A stretch of DNA of 64,000 bases from Chitinophagaceae bacterium (GTDB taxonomy: Bacteria; Bacteroidota; Bacteroidia; Chitinophagales; Chitinophagaceae), in assembly GCA_947454235.1 (NCBI GenBank), contig CANGIY010000015.1, positions 1 to 64,000 on the forward strand. Reading direction: 5' to 3'. Below, piece by piece: positions 45,649 to 54,592 of this stretch. Under the pieces are notes generated by a model. The model did no database searches and had not been told where the DNA came from. It saw only the letters and a program-made list of their open reading frames with translations. Numbering within the stretch: position 1 is the stretch's first letter; each line of letters opens with the position of its first letter. The translations under genes were made by a program, and so were the position numbers.

Positions 45649-45656
45649 TACATTTG
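45649..45656 (+). promoter_or_regulatory. -7 box, aminotransferase gene
   Basis: TACATTTG matches TAnnTTTG and ends 22 nt before ATG 45679. The TTG at 45646, the first possible start of the frame, overlaps it and is ruled out. Confidence 0.65.
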
Positions 45657-45678
45657 TAACTTACCATTTCGTCCAAAG

Positions 45679-46884
45679 ATGCAGTTAGCTCAACGACTCA
45701 ATTCAATTGCTGAACCACAGACCATTAAAATGGCCAAGCTCAGCAGAGAATTAAAGGCAAAGGGAATTAGTGTTATTGATATGAGCCTGGGTGAACCTGA
45801 CTTCGGCGTGCCGGAACACATCAAGGAAGCAGCCATCAAAGCAATTAACGATGGCTATTCAAAATACACCCCTGTTGTTGGCTACCCCGACCTGCTTGAG
45901 GCGATTAGTACAAAACTTAAAAGAGACAACAACCTTAACTATCCGCCTAACCAGATAATGGTTTCAACGGGTGCCAAACAATCGCTGATGAATGCAGTGA
46001 TGGCAATCGTAAACCCTGGTGACGAGGTCATTATTCCTACTCCGTTCTGGGTTACTTATGCTACTCAGGTTGAAATGGCAGGTGGTATTGTAAAATACGT
46101 TCATTGCCCTGTTGAGCAAGATTTTAAACTCACGCCTGAACAACTGGAAGATGCGATTTCGCCAAAAACCCGTTTGTTCATGTTCTCTTCCCCATGTAAC
46201 CCTTCGGGAAGTGTGTACAGCAGAGAAGAACTGGCAGGATTGGTAGAAGTATTCAAAAAGTATCCTCAAATAGTTATCATCAGCGACGAAATCTATGAAT
46301 ACATCAACTTCGTTGGTGGTCATGAATCAATTGCTCAGTTTGATGAAATATACGACCGCGTAATTGTGATCAATGGTATGTCGAAAGGCTTTGCAATGAC
46401 GGGCTGGAGACTTGGCTACATGGCAGGTCCGCGCGAAGTGATTCAGGCATGTGATAAACTACAGGCTCAATTTACTTCAGGTACTAACTCGGTAGCCCAA
46501 AGGGCGTCTATTACTGCACTGCTCAGCGACTTAGCACCAACCCACAAAATGACTGAGGAGTACCGCAAAAGGCGCGACTTTATTGTAAGCGAACTACGTG
46601 GTATGCCGGGCATTAAAGCCAACGAACCACACGGTGCGTTTTATGCATTCCCTGACGTAAGCGCTTATTTTGGTGCCAGCGATGGCGAACATGTCATTAA
46701 AAACGATGACGACTTCGCCATGTTTATGCTCAATACAGCCCACGTGAGTACTGTATGCGGCAGCGCATTTGGCAGCCCTGACTGCATTCGTCTTTCTTAT
46801 GCTACCTCCATGGAAAACATAGCCGAGGCGATGAACCGCATGCGTACAGCACTGGCAACACTTAAAATGCCGGTTGCATTTTAA
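45679..46884 (+). CDS. aspC: aspartate aminotransferase (class I)
   Basis: A 401-residue PLP-dependent aminotransferase of the class I (AspC, subgroup Ib) type. It has MSLGEPDFGVP near residue 35, GYSKYTPVVGYPDLLEAIS, SPCNPSGSVYSREEL, the aspartate in IISDEIYEYI, the Schiff-base lysine in GMSKGFAMTGWRLGY and RLSYA at the end. It makes aspartate from oxaloacetate and glutamate. ATG 45679 is set by the promoter box; the earlier TTG gives an unlikely extension. Confidence 0.93.
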   Translation: MQLAQRLNSIAEPQTIKMAKLSRELKAKGISVIDMSLGEPDFGVPEHIKEAAIKAINDGYSKYTPVVGYPDLLEAISTKLKRDNNLNYPPNQIMVSTGAKQSLMNAVMAIVNPGDEVIIPTPFWVTYATQVEMAGGIVKYVHCPVEQDFKLTPEQLEDAISPKTRLFMFSSPCNPSGSVYSREELAGLVEVFKKYPQIVIISDEIYEYINFVGGHESIAQFDEIYDRVIVINGMSKGFAMTGWRLGYMAGPREVIQACDKLQAQFTSGTNSVAQRASITALLSDLAPTHKMTEEYRKRRDFIVSELRGMPGIKANEPHGAFYAFPDVSAYFGASDGEHVIKNDDDFAMFMLNTAHVSTVCGSAFGSPDCIRLSYATSMENIAEAMNRMRTALATLKMPVAF

Positions 46885-47426
46885 TTTTCATGGGATTTTA
46901 TTGGTGTGTTTTTTAAACGGACTGATATTCCGGTTTGGGAATTTACGCACTTATATTAGATAATTTACGTTTTATGAATCGTAAATTGATTGCTGCGCTC
47001 TTTCGCGCGCCAGTCTCACATGATGCTTTTACCGGGCGTAAGCCTTACGCCCCTACATTTTCACATTAAAATTTACCTTTAACTGGTCGCGGCGTCCCGC
47101 CTCGTCCTAATACTGCGCAAGCGTCCGATTGCATTTAAAAAATAATCAATTTATGACCGACAAGCGGGACGCTTGTATGTGTGTAGGTCGAAGCGGATGC
47201 TTCAACCAGGGTGCATTTTTTGGCATTATATTTATCTCCACAGCGTGAGGGATAGTAACGGAAAGCCCGCAGCGCAGCGAGGACTTGCAGTGTATAGCCC
47301 GACCCGTAGGGGCACGCCCAAGTTTTCCGCCAAAATCTCAACCTCAACGTCTTTGATGCCACAGGCATCAATGCACCTTTCTCCGCTGGCTGAGAAGGGC
47401 CGGGGAAGAGGTGGACTAACACCCCA
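46885..47426. other. hairpin-dense intergenic region
   Basis: This 542-bp gap between aspC and the CoA-transferase gene is less AT-rich than other gaps and holds many short hairpins: aatttacg/cgtaaatt (46962-46987), gggcgtaag/cttacgccc (47034-47052), acaagc/gcttgt (47160-47176), ggtcgaagc/gcttcaacc (47186-47207) and tgatgcc/ggcatca (47354-47370). Plus-strand open frames across it look like non-coding translation. It probably consists of repeated intergenic elements. Confidence 0.55.
47243..47319. repeat. candidate dispersed palindromic element
   Basis: A GC-rich unit running from gcgtgagggatagtaacgg through cccgcagcgcagcgagg and ttgcagtgtatagcccg to ggggcacgcc. Its ends gcgtg and cacgc pair. 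I recall very similar intergenic elements in other Bacteroidota genomes, but only one copy is in this window, so its repeat status is inferred. Confidence 0.4.
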
Positions 47427-48719
47427 CTACAATCCCTTGATCATTCTCCCGAACCGTTTGTGGTATGCCTCTTCCAGTGAATAACGATGGTCGGGATGGG
47501 CGATTTGAGTGAGGAGTTGTGCGCGCTGTTCCAGGTTTTTACCGTAAAGGTTCACGACGCCATATTCAGTAGCTACATAGTGTATGTGCCCGCGCGTAGT
47601 TACTACTCCGGCACCCTCATGCAAGTGAGGAACAATTCTTGAAAGCCCCTTACTGGTGACTGATGGTATCGCAATAATAGGCTTACCGCCCTGTGAAAGC
47701 GCAGCACCCCGCATAAAGTCCATTTGACCACCAATACCCGAATACTGATATGTACCAATAGAGTCGGCACACACCTGACCCGTGATATCAATCTCAATTG
47801 CACTGTTGATGGCCACCACCTTAGGGTTTTGCCTGATGATGTCAACATCATTCACAAAGGCAACATCCATACAATGCACCAGCAGGTTGTTGTCAACAAA
47901 GTCGTACACCTTGCGCGTACCCAACACAAACGAACTTACAATTTCGCCACAGGCAATTTTCTTTTCTGAATTGGTTACAACACCACTTTCAACCAACGGA
48001 ATAAGCCCATCAGAGAACATTTCGGTATGTACCCCCAGGTTTTTATGGTTGCCCAGCGACTTTAAGATGTCATTGGGAATGCACCCAATACCCATTTGTA
48101 ATGTAGAGCCGTCTTCTATCAGTTCTGCTACCAGCTTACCAATTTTCTGAGAAATCGGGTCGGCTTTGGCTGAATAATCTACCTCAAATAAATCGGTCTC
48201 TACCCATGTCATTGCCTCGAACTTCGATACATGAATAAATCCTTCGCCTAAAACACGCGGCATCTTAGGGTTCACCTGCGCAATTATTTTTTTGGCGTTG
48301 CGCACTGCACTTATAGCGATATCGGTTGAAGTACCTAGCGTACAATAGCCATGTTCATCGGGCGGAGAAACATGCACCATAGCCACGTCAAGCGGCAAGT
48401 AGCCACGGTCGAACAAATGCGGTATTTCGCTCAGGAACACGGGCACATATCCGCCATATTCTGAATTCGCCCAATCACGAATATTCTCAGAAACGAACAA
48501 AGAATTGAGGTAAAAGCTCTTCAGTACTTCAGGTCTGTTCCAGTTAATAGGTCCGTAGGTACTTATAGCTACCAGCTCAACATTGTTTACCTCGCCTGCC
48601 CTATCGAGCAAAGCATTAATTAAAGTTGTTGGCGTAGCAGCGCTGCCGTGCATAAATACCCTATCCCCCGAAGCCACACACTTCACTGCCTCTGCCGGCG
48701 AAACATAATTCTGGTTCAT
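47427..48719 (-). CDS. acetyl-CoA hydrolase/transferase family protein
   Basis: A 430-residue CoA-transferase of the Cat1/4-hydroxybutyrate CoA-transferase family. Visible motifs are GDRVFMHGSAATPTTLI near the N-terminus, VSPPDEHGYCTLGTSTDIA, MGIGCIPNDI, the glutamate thioester site in HTEMFSDGLI and GGQMDFMRGA. It probably exchanges CoA between acetate and another acid. ATG 48719 is preferred over 48752 because the -7 box at 48741-48748 lies between them. Confidence 0.9.
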   Translation of the reverse strand: MNQNYVSPAEAVKCVASGDRVFMHGSAATPTTLINALLDRAGEVNNVELVAISTYGPINWNRPEVLKSFYLNSLFVSENIRDWANSEYGGYVPVFLSEIPHLFDRGYLPLDVAMVHVSPPDEHGYCTLGTSTDIAISAVRNAKKIIAQVNPKMPRVLGEGFIHVSKFEAMTWVETDLFEVDYSAKADPISQKIGKLVAELIEDGSTLQMGIGCIPNDILKSLGNHKNLGVHTEMFSDGLIPLVESGVVTNSEKKIACGEIVSSFVLGTRKVYDFVDNNLLVHCMDVAFVNDVDIIRQNPKVVAINSAIEIDITGQVCADSIGTYQYSGIGGQMDFMRGAALSQGGKPIIAIPSVTSKGLSRIVPHLHEGAGVVTTRGHIHYVATEYGVVNLYGKNLEQRAQLLTQIAHPDHRYSLEEAYHKRFGRMIKGL

Positions 48720-48740
48720 GTACTGTTCTATCAAAGTGCG

Positions 48741-48748
48741 CAAAAATA
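48741..48748 (-). promoter_or_regulatory. -7 box, CoA-transferase gene
   Basis: TATTTTTG on the minus strand matches TAnnTTTG and ends 21 nt before ATG 48719, ruling out the upstream ATG at 48752. Confidence 0.65.
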
Positions 48749-48838
48749 TCAAATCAAAACCCCTGAAAAACCAACCTCAATCATAGCTAATGATGAATTA
48801 ACATTTTAGCACGCCAATGCAAACGTTATATAAACATT

Positions 48839-48846
48839 TAACTTTG
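48839..48846 (+). promoter_or_regulatory. -7 box, nadC
   Basis: TAACTTTG matches TAnnTTTG and ends 18 nt before ATG 48865. It lies after the earlier in-frame ATG at 48817, which is therefore not the start. Confidence 0.65.
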
Positions 48847-48864
48847 CACCCTCAATCATTTAGA

Positions 48865-49707
48865 ATGAATACAACTGAATTCATTATTGCAGCCCTGAAA
48901 GAAGATATTGGCACCGGCGATTGTTCGACCCTTGCCAGTATTCCCGCTGATGCCCGTGGCGAAGCAACACTTAAAATAAAAGAAGACGGTGTTATTGCCG
49001 GCATTGACCTCGCTACAGCTATCTTCCACCAACTAGAACCGGAAGCACAGTTTACTTATTACAAAAAAGATGGCGACGTAGTTAAAAACGGAGAAACCGC
49101 ATTTGAAGTAAAAGCTAAGGTGCACACCATTTTGCAGGCTGAACGCCTTTCGCTCAATTGTATGCAACGCATGAGCGGCATTGCTACAATTACCCGCACC
49201 TACGTTGATGCGATCAAAGATTACAAAACAAAAATTCTGGATACCCGTAAAACTACGCCATTGTTTCGCGCCCATGAAAAAGCAGCCGTGGCTATTGGTG
49301 GAGGTGAAAACCACCGCATGGGGCTTTATGACATGGTGATGCTTAAAGACAACCACATTGATTTTTGTGGTGGTATAGAAAAAGCCATTGAGAAAACTGT
49401 ACAATGGGTAGCAGCCAATAACCCTGACCTGAAAATAGAGATTGAAACACGTTCATTAGATGATGTTAAACGCGTACTGGCGTATGGCAGAGTACATCGC
49501 ATTATGCTCGACAACTACAATCCGGCACAACTGAAAGAAGCTGTTGACTTTATTGGCGGGCGTTATGAAACTGAAGCATCGGGGGGCATTAAACTTGAAA
49601 ACATAGTAGAATACGCTAAAACGGGTGTCGACTATATTTCGGTGGGTGCTATTATACACCATGCAGTAAGTATGGACTTAAGCCTTAAAGCAAAAATCAC
49701 CGGTTAA
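48865..49707 (+). CDS. nadC: nicotinate-nucleotide pyrophosphorylase
   Basis: NadC makes nicotinate mononucleotide from quinolinate and PRPP in de novo NAD synthesis. The 280-residue protein has EDIGTGDCST near residue 12, ERLSLNCMQRMSGIAT, the substrate site LDTRKTTPLFRAHEK, GGGENHRMGLYDMVMLKDNHI and ASGGIKLENI. ATG 48865 is set by the -7 box. The stop codon overlaps the start of the downstream lipid kinase (TAATG), so the two are coupled. Confidence 0.96.
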   Translation: MNTTEFIIAALKEDIGTGDCSTLASIPADARGEATLKIKEDGVIAGIDLATAIFHQLEPEAQFTYYKKDGDVVKNGETAFEVKAKVHTILQAERLSLNCMQRMSGIATITRTYVDAIKDYKTKILDTRKTTPLFRAHEKAAVAIGGGENHRMGLYDMVMLKDNHIDFCGGIEKAIEKTVQWVAANNPDLKIEIETRSLDDVKRVLAYGRVHRIMLDNYNPAQLKEAVDFIGGRYETEASGGIKLENIVEYAKTGVDYISVGAIIHHAVSMDLSLKAKITG

Positions 49708-50579
49708 TGAAAAACCTGGTTTTTATTGTAAACCCGAAGGCAGGCGTACAACGTGTCAAGGAAATACAAAACGCCATTGAAGCTTCGATTGACCGCACCA
49801 GGTTCCACACCGAAATTGTGACCACCCAATATGCCAAACATGGCGCAGAACTGGCACGTAAAGCCGCTGAAAACGGTGCCTATGCCGTTATTGCCGTAGG
49901 CGGAGACGGCTCGGTGAACGATGTGGTTGATGGGCTGGAAGGCTCCGATGCCATTTTAGGCATCTTGCCGCTTGGGTCAGGGAACGGACTGGCGCGCACA
50001 CTCAATATCCCGCTTGAATTGAACAATGCCATGGCTGTGATCAATCAAGGCAAGACGCTGTTTATGGATGTGGCTATGGTGAATGACCGAAAATTCCTGA
50101 GTAATGCAGGTGTAGCGTTTGATGCGTTGATTGCACAGGTTTTCGCATCGAGCGACAAAAGAGGTTTTACGACTTATAGTTGGCTGGTGCTCAAACACTT
50201 CTGGAACTATACGGTGCGCAATTACCAGATAGAATTTGATGGTAAAACAATCAACCGCGATGCATTCCTGGTAGTGGTTGCCAACGCCAAACAATTTGGT
50301 TATAATTTCAGCATCGCACCTACCGCCGATTTATCAGATGGCTTGCTTAACCTTATTATTCTTAAAAAATTCCCTAAATGGGCAGTAGCCGGGGTAGTGA
50401 ATAGTGCCATGAAGGGGCGTTTGCATCTCAACAAATACGTAGAACATTATACAGTGAAAGAGGTTAACATTCACCACCCTGAACTCACCACTTTACAAAC
50501 CGACGGCGATGCACACCCTTGCGCGCCCAACGTCTATTTCAGGCTTAAAGAAAGAAAACAACAGGTGTTTGTGCCATAA
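49707..50579 (+). CDS. diacylglycerol/lipid kinase family protein
   Basis: A 290-residue protein of the DAGK catalytic-domain family (YegS/BmrU-like). The N-terminal half has the nucleotide loop FIVNPKAG and GGDGSVNDVVDGL, then GILPLGSGNGLARTL; the C-terminal half is the all-beta second domain. It phosphorylates a lipid, perhaps diacylglycerol or a sphingoid base; the exact substrate is unknown. Translationally coupled to nadC by a one-base overlap. Confidence 0.9.
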   Translation: MKNLVFIVNPKAGVQRVKEIQNAIEASIDRTRFHTEIVTTQYAKHGAELARKAAENGAYAVIAVGGDGSVNDVVDGLEGSDAILGILPLGSGNGLARTLNIPLELNNAMAVINQGKTLFMDVAMVNDRKFLSNAGVAFDALIAQVFASSDKRGFTTYSWLVLKHFWNYTVRNYQIEFDGKTINRDAFLVVVANAKQFGYNFSIAPTADLSDGLLNLIILKKFPKWAVAGVVNSAMKGRLHLNKYVEHYTVKEVNIHHPELTTLQTDGDAHPCAPNVYFRLKERKQQVFVP

Positions 50580-50615
50580 AAAAGTCCCTGCTTCATGTAG
50601 AACGCAGGGACTTTT
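50580..50615. terminator. bidirectional terminator
   Basis: The arms aaaagtccctgc (50580-50591) and gcagggactttt (50604-50615) form a perfect 12-bp stem with A and T ends, between the lipid kinase gene and the convergent T9SS cargo gene. Confidence 0.9.
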
Positions 50616-50633
50616 GGTTCAATATTTTGCAGT

Positions 50634-51815
50634 TTAGTGTGTCACCGAAAATTGTTCGTTTGCTAATAAGGTATGGTTTGTACCATAAACTCTTACAACA
50701 TACATGCCATTAGACAGTGGTTGCGCAAAGTCAATTGCAACTGAGCCATTTTTCAAAGTCGCTTTACCATTTTGGATGGTACGACCCAATAAATCAGTCA
50801 CTACATATTCACCCGGAGTAACATCTGTTCCTGTAATCATCACATTCACCGATTGACCTGTTGAAGGGCAAGGGTAAACTACAACGCTTGATACATTAGG
50901 CGCTACAGCTTCAACACCGGTTGCAGTAATAACGCTATCGGTTGAAATGTAAATTGAAATTGGTGTGCTGTACGTGTAATCATGCCTATAGTACAACGAC
51001 ATCAGGAAGTTGAAAGAACCCTTCCTGTAAAAATTGTACCTGTAAGAAGTATCGCTATATTGGTTTTGAGCAACATTCATCGCTGTGAGCATAGCCGCAG
51101 GCGCCGGAGCACCAGACAGGTAAAAACTATCACGTGCAAATTGTTCAATCCTATCCATTAATACATCATACTGAATGCTTGGACCTCCTGACGTGTACAC
51201 CCTCATTTTACCCCATCCTATAACAGAATCTTTTCTATTTGCGTACCATACATGTTTTGCAGGAGTATGGCTCAATGAAAAAGCCGCTACAGTTAAATTA
51301 AAATTCACCTCACGGCGAGATACCGTAGTCCAGTTTGTACCGTAAGTGAACGGGAATTGAACAAATGTTTTTGGTGTAGACAAAATGTATTTCTGTTCAG
51401 GTATTACCATGCTATCGCTGCTTCCGCCTGTGTATGACGAAATATCATAAGCCTGAAACGGTATATATACACCCGCTTCCTGAACCGACGTTGAATTGAA
51501 ATCAATTTCGCTGGTGTAATTGTAGCCCACCATTGCATTGAAAGATTTAAAAGAACCAGCATTAAAATCGATACCGGCATGGGTGAAAAACGTATCAGTT
51601 TCCGGAGTGAATAAAGTAGTGGTTGCAGTGCCTCCGTAGGTTCCGTAATCCCAAACCATGTTGGTGCCACGCGTAGGGTTTGGCGCCGATGGCGAGATGC
51701 TTAGCTCGTTGTATGCTGCAGTTGGCATAGGCATATCAGTAGCATTAATAGTAATTTGGGCATTTGCCGCCGTTGAAAGCGACGCCACCGCAAGAATGGT
51801 AAAAAATTGCTTCAT
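50634..51815 (-). CDS. T9SS type A cargo protein of unknown function
   Basis: A 393-residue secreted protein. The signal peptide ends near ANAQI (residue 21). The middle part (about residues 25-300) is rich in Tyr, Thr and Asn strands and was not recognised. A type A sorting domain ends the protein (VVVYPCPSTGQSVNVMI, YVVTDLLGRTIQNGKA, LSNGMYVVRVYG), so it is a likely client of the PorU/PorV system. Its function is unknown. No clear promoter was seen. Confidence 0.85.
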   Translation of the reverse strand: MKQFFTILAVASLSTAANAQITINATDMPMPTAAYNELSISPSAPNPTRGTNMVWDYGTYGGTATTTLFTPETDTFFTHAGIDFNAGSFKSFNAMVGYNYTSEIDFNSTSVQEAGVYIPFQAYDISSYTGGSSDSMVIPEQKYILSTPKTFVQFPFTYGTNWTTVSRREVNFNLTVAAFSLSHTPAKHVWYANRKDSVIGWGKMRVYTSGGPSIQYDVLMDRIEQFARDSFYLSGAPAPAAMLTAMNVAQNQYSDTSYRYNFYRKGSFNFLMSLYYRHDYTYSTPISIYISTDSVITATGVEAVAPNVSSVVVYPCPSTGQSVNVMITGTDVTPGEYVVTDLLGRTIQNGKATLKNGSVAIDFAQPLSNGMYVVRVYGTNHTLLANEQFSVTH

Positions 51816-51913
51816 ATCAATAATTCGTTTTAGAATGCAAAAATTAGGGACTTAATCGATGTAACCTAGCGTTATTCAACGCTTGCTATGTTAAAGTTCG
51901 CTAAAAACAAGAA

Positions 51914-51943
51914 AAAACCCGCCGAAATAATTCGGCAGGCTTT
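51914..51943 (-). terminator. DinB gene terminator
   Basis: cccgccgaa (51918-51926) pairs with ttcggcagg (51931-51939) with one mismatch; a run of A on the plus strand (51912-51917) becomes U on the minus strand. It serves the gene ending at 51975. Confidence 0.75.
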
Positions 51944-51974
51944 AGGAACGTTGAATAAATAAAATAATTATAGT

Positions 51975-52475
51975 CTAGTGTGGCATTTCATCGGCACTTG
52001 GTCCGTACACACCCGGAATCGGGATATTGAGTAAGCGCAGGTACACTCCTAGTTGTGCGCGATGATGTGTAATTTGACAAAATGCATGTCTGATGGTTTC
52101 AAGCTTCGTCAAGGTCATTAAAACCATTTCTCCATTCCTGAGAACCCATGGTTGTTCGAGGATATCATCGCTGGTATTGCGCATCAATTCCATGGCTTTC
52201 TCATAGTTTTCGTTGTAGTGTTTCACCAACTCTTCTCCGCCGTCAAGGTCTTTTGGTTTGTATGGCGAAGCCGCAAAATCCAACTCGTCTGTCATAATTG
52301 CCATATTTATCCAGCTTGGGATGTCGGCGATATGCGTTGCGAGGTCTTTCATGCGCATACTTTTTTCGTGGGGTTTGTAGTCGCCTTTGTCGGCAGGCAC
52401 CAGTGCCAGCATTTTACGTGTTCCGATGCTTTCCATTTCAAGTTCCTTCAGGAACGATTGCATAAATGTGATCAT
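51975..52475 (-). CDS. DinB family protein
   Basis: A 166-residue four-helix DinB/YfiT-like protein. The metal-binding histidines are probably the His of DLATHIADIPSW (about residue 48) and those of RHAFCQITHHRAQLG (about residues 129-137). Such proteins often bind zinc or iron and are linked to thiol transfer or detoxification; the substrate is unknown. It follows the WYL regulator by 67 bp and has its own perfect -7 box, so it may be regulated both with and apart from it. Confidence 0.88.
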   Translation of the reverse strand: MITFMQSFLKELEMESIGTRKMLALVPADKGDYKPHEKSMRMKDLATHIADIPSWINMAIMTDELDFAASPYKPKDLDGGEELVKHYNENYEKAMELMRNTSDDILEQPWVLRNGEMVLMTLTKLETIRHAFCQITHHRAQLGVYLRLLNIPIPGVYGPSADEMPH

Positions 52476-52497
52476 ATTGTCAATTGTTTTATGAATG

Positions 52498-52505
52498 CAA
52501 ACCTA
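52498..52505 (-). promoter_or_regulatory. -7 box, DinB gene
   Basis: TAGGTTTG on the minus strand matches TAnnTTTG and ends 22 nt before ATG 52475. Confidence 0.6.
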
Positions 52506-52542
52506 CCGGCAGGGTGTGACAACAGTATGTCAGTAGTAATTT

Positions 52543-53496
52543 CTACTGTTCTGTTTTTTTCAAAATTTCTTTTGCCAGCGTAGTTATGTAGGTCTTTATA
52601 CTTGTGGGCTGGGTGATATCAGCGGCATCACCCAGCATCATATACCACCTTGCGAATCCCCATAACGATGAGGTTAGGAAAGTCATTTCCACCCGTTCGC
52701 CCAGGTCGCGTTCTGATATGTAGCCATTGTAGTATTTCTGCTCACCAATAAAACGCATAGCGTGTTTATCAACTTCCATAACCACTGTATGCAGTTCGCG
52801 CTTTTGAGCCGTAATATCCTTTAGGAACGAACTGAGCGGTGCATGTTTCTGTTGAAAATGCTGGCCGGAAGCAACAATTTTAGATATTCTGTCAATCCTG
52901 AAACTGCGATAGTCTTCCCGTAGCCAACAATACGCAACAACGTACCATTTTCCTAATAGGAAAAAAATACCCACCGGCTCAATCTTCCTCGTCGTGAATT
53001 CCTGTGAATGGTTGGCAAAGTAATCGATGGTGATGGTGGTTTTTTGCGCGATGCTTTTGAGTATGGTTTGCAGGTGTATTGAAGTACCCGCATCTTCAGG
53101 CAGGTACGGATTCCCGAGTACTTCTATGTGGTCGCTCATGGTCTCCAGGTGCGACTTGTCATCACCCCGCAGCACGGCCTTAATCTTCATCATCGCCGAA
53201 TTGTACACATCGGCAGTTGTAGGGTCGGTGAACTTTTCAATCAGCTTTTCAGCGGTCATAAGGGCAGTAGCTTCTTCGCGGGTAAACATGACCGGTGGCA
53301 ACCGATACCCATCCATAATTGAATAACCTGTACCCGGCTCACCGATGATAGGCACACCCGCCTCTTCCAGCGTTTTCACATCCCGATAAACCGTCCTTAA
53401 ACTAATGCCAAATTTATCAGCAATATCCTGCCCCTTCACAACCTTTTTAGATTGCAACTGAATCAATATCGCCGAAATTCGATCAATGCGGTTCAT
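52543..53496 (-). CDS. HTH/WYL-domain regulator (YafY-type)
   Basis: A 317-residue transcriptional regulator. The N-terminal winged helix (MNRIDRISAILIQLQSKKVVKGQDIADKFGISLRTVYRDVKTLEEAG) is followed by a WYL domain (GKWYVVAYCWLREDYRSFRIDRI, residues about 195-218), which typically senses nucleotides or small molecules, and a C-terminal WCX-like part. It probably controls itself and the adjacent DinB gene. No perfect -7 box was found upstream. Confidence 0.92.
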   Translation of the reverse strand: MNRIDRISAILIQLQSKKVVKGQDIADKFGISLRTVYRDVKTLEEAGVPIIGEPGTGYSIMDGYRLPPVMFTREEATALMTAEKLIEKFTDPTTADVYNSAMMKIKAVLRGDDKSHLETMSDHIEVLGNPYLPEDAGTSIHLQTILKSIAQKTTITIDYFANHSQEFTTRKIEPVGIFFLLGKWYVVAYCWLREDYRSFRIDRISKIVASGQHFQQKHAPLSSFLKDITAQKRELHTVVMEVDKHAMRFIGEQKYYNGYISERDLGERVEMTFLTSSLWGFARWYMMLGDAADITQPTSIKTYITTLAKEILKKTEQ

Positions 53497-53594
53497 AAGA
53501 GTGAAGGTAGGGGAAAAGGTTCAAGATTCTTACAAAGCTGAAACGTAGGTGCTTATTCCTTTTATTGGATGGTGTGGTTGTTAGAGCCGAAAAA

Positions 53595-53624
53595 TTAACT
53601 TTGCGAAAGAATCTACTATCTTTG
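53595..53624 (+). promoter_or_regulatory. two tandem -7 boxes
   Basis: TAACTTTG (53595-53602) and TATCTTTG (53617-53624) both match TAnnTTTG and lie 25 and 3 nt before the ATG of a 29-codon frame. They probably drive the gene starting at 53736. Confidence 0.4.
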
Positions 53625-53627
53625 AAT

Positions 53628-53717
53628 ATGAAAACACCCAACAATGTTATTCTCTCGCGATTTTGCGTTGACGATTTTATGGCGTTAATAATTGAATACT
53701 CGGGACTACACACTTAA
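53628..53717 (+). CDS. possible upstream mini-ORF
   Basis: A 29-residue frame (MKTPNNVILSRFCVDD and following) that begins 25 nt after the first -7 box and stops 18 nt before the next gene. Its proximity to the promoter and to the downstream start fits a leader peptide, but the sequence shows no feature that proves it is translated. Confidence 0.25.
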   Translation: MKTPNNVILSRFCVDDFMALIIEYSGLHT

Positions 53718-53735
53718 AAGAAAACTATTTAAAAT

Positions 53736-54506
53736 ATGTCTCAAAACAATCCTTCGAAAAACACTTTTGTGATAGTGCTGATTGCACTTTTAACTTTTGG
53801 CTCTTTTGTTACACAATCAAAAGACAATAAGCTGGAATTCAAACACATGGGATATGACAAGAGAAATGTCTTTTATTTCAAACTCTCAGAATATAACGAA
53901 CATGATTCATTAGTTGCTTATGATACCATAGGGCTATTTTGTACTCCGGATAAAATGGAAATTAATGGTCAATTTATATCTTCATGGCGATTTTTGAACC
54001 TTATTAAAGGAAAATACATAACCAACAGAAAATTTGATTTTAACGGATATTCAGGAATTGTGGTTACCGATAGTTTACTGTTCATTCATCCCGACAGAGT
54101 TGATAAATACACACATTTTCAATTTTGTCCCCATCCTTATTTTATGAATAATACTGCTATTGGGGAACCTATAGTATGGGATTTAGTTATCGGCAACCCG
54201 ATGTACAATTTACCACCCTACTACAATCTTGATACTAATTATAATTTCCATTTCTGCTATGTCTTTTCTGGTTTAGACTCAGTTTCATTTAAGGGTTGCG
54301 TGACACATAAGTATATTGCCTCCTCAACGTCGAAATTTGGCGTAACTACTGCAAACTATTTCTTGTGCAATGAGTATGGTTTAGTGAGAATGGAAGTCTA
54401 TCCTTTAGATAAACATAAATATATCTTTGAATACTACGGGAAAGATGCCGATAAAAAAGAAAAAGACTACTTCAATTTGAATAGCTCTATAGATAAAGTC
54501 TACTAA
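53736..54506 (+). CDS. exported protein of unknown function
   Basis: A 256-residue protein with one hydrophobic N-terminal stretch (about residues 11-26, FVIVLIALLTFGSFV), so it is anchored or exported. The rest is rich in Phe, Tyr and Asn with scattered cysteines (FCTPDKM, QFCPHPYF, FKGCVTH, YFLCNEYG). No family was recognised. It is AT-rich compared with its neighbours and stands alone, which suggests recent gain, but composition alone is weak evidence. Confidence 0.75.
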   Translation: MSQNNPSKNTFVIVLIALLTFGSFVTQSKDNKLEFKHMGYDKRNVFYFKLSEYNEHDSLVAYDTIGLFCTPDKMEINGQFISSWRFLNLIKGKYITNRKFDFNGYSGIVVTDSLLFIHPDRVDKYTHFQFCPHPYFMNNTAIGEPIVWDLVIGNPMYNLPPYYNLDTNYNFHFCYVFSGLDSVSFKGCVTHKYIASSTSKFGVTTANYFLCNEYGLVRMEVYPLDKHKYIFEYYGKDADKKEKDYFNLNSSIDKVY

Positions 54507-54592
54507 AAACCGAACGAAATCCTATCAATGCGGTTCGTAGGAGCGTAAGTAGAGGAAAAGTGAAGATTTTGGAAAAAACCAAACTCAATAAC

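Noticed and set aside
47173-47484. Open frame on the plus strand across the repeat region, and a matching minus-strand frame
   Set aside because: It covers the palindromic repeat and reaches into the CoA-transferase gene; the translation looks like repeat DNA, not a protein.
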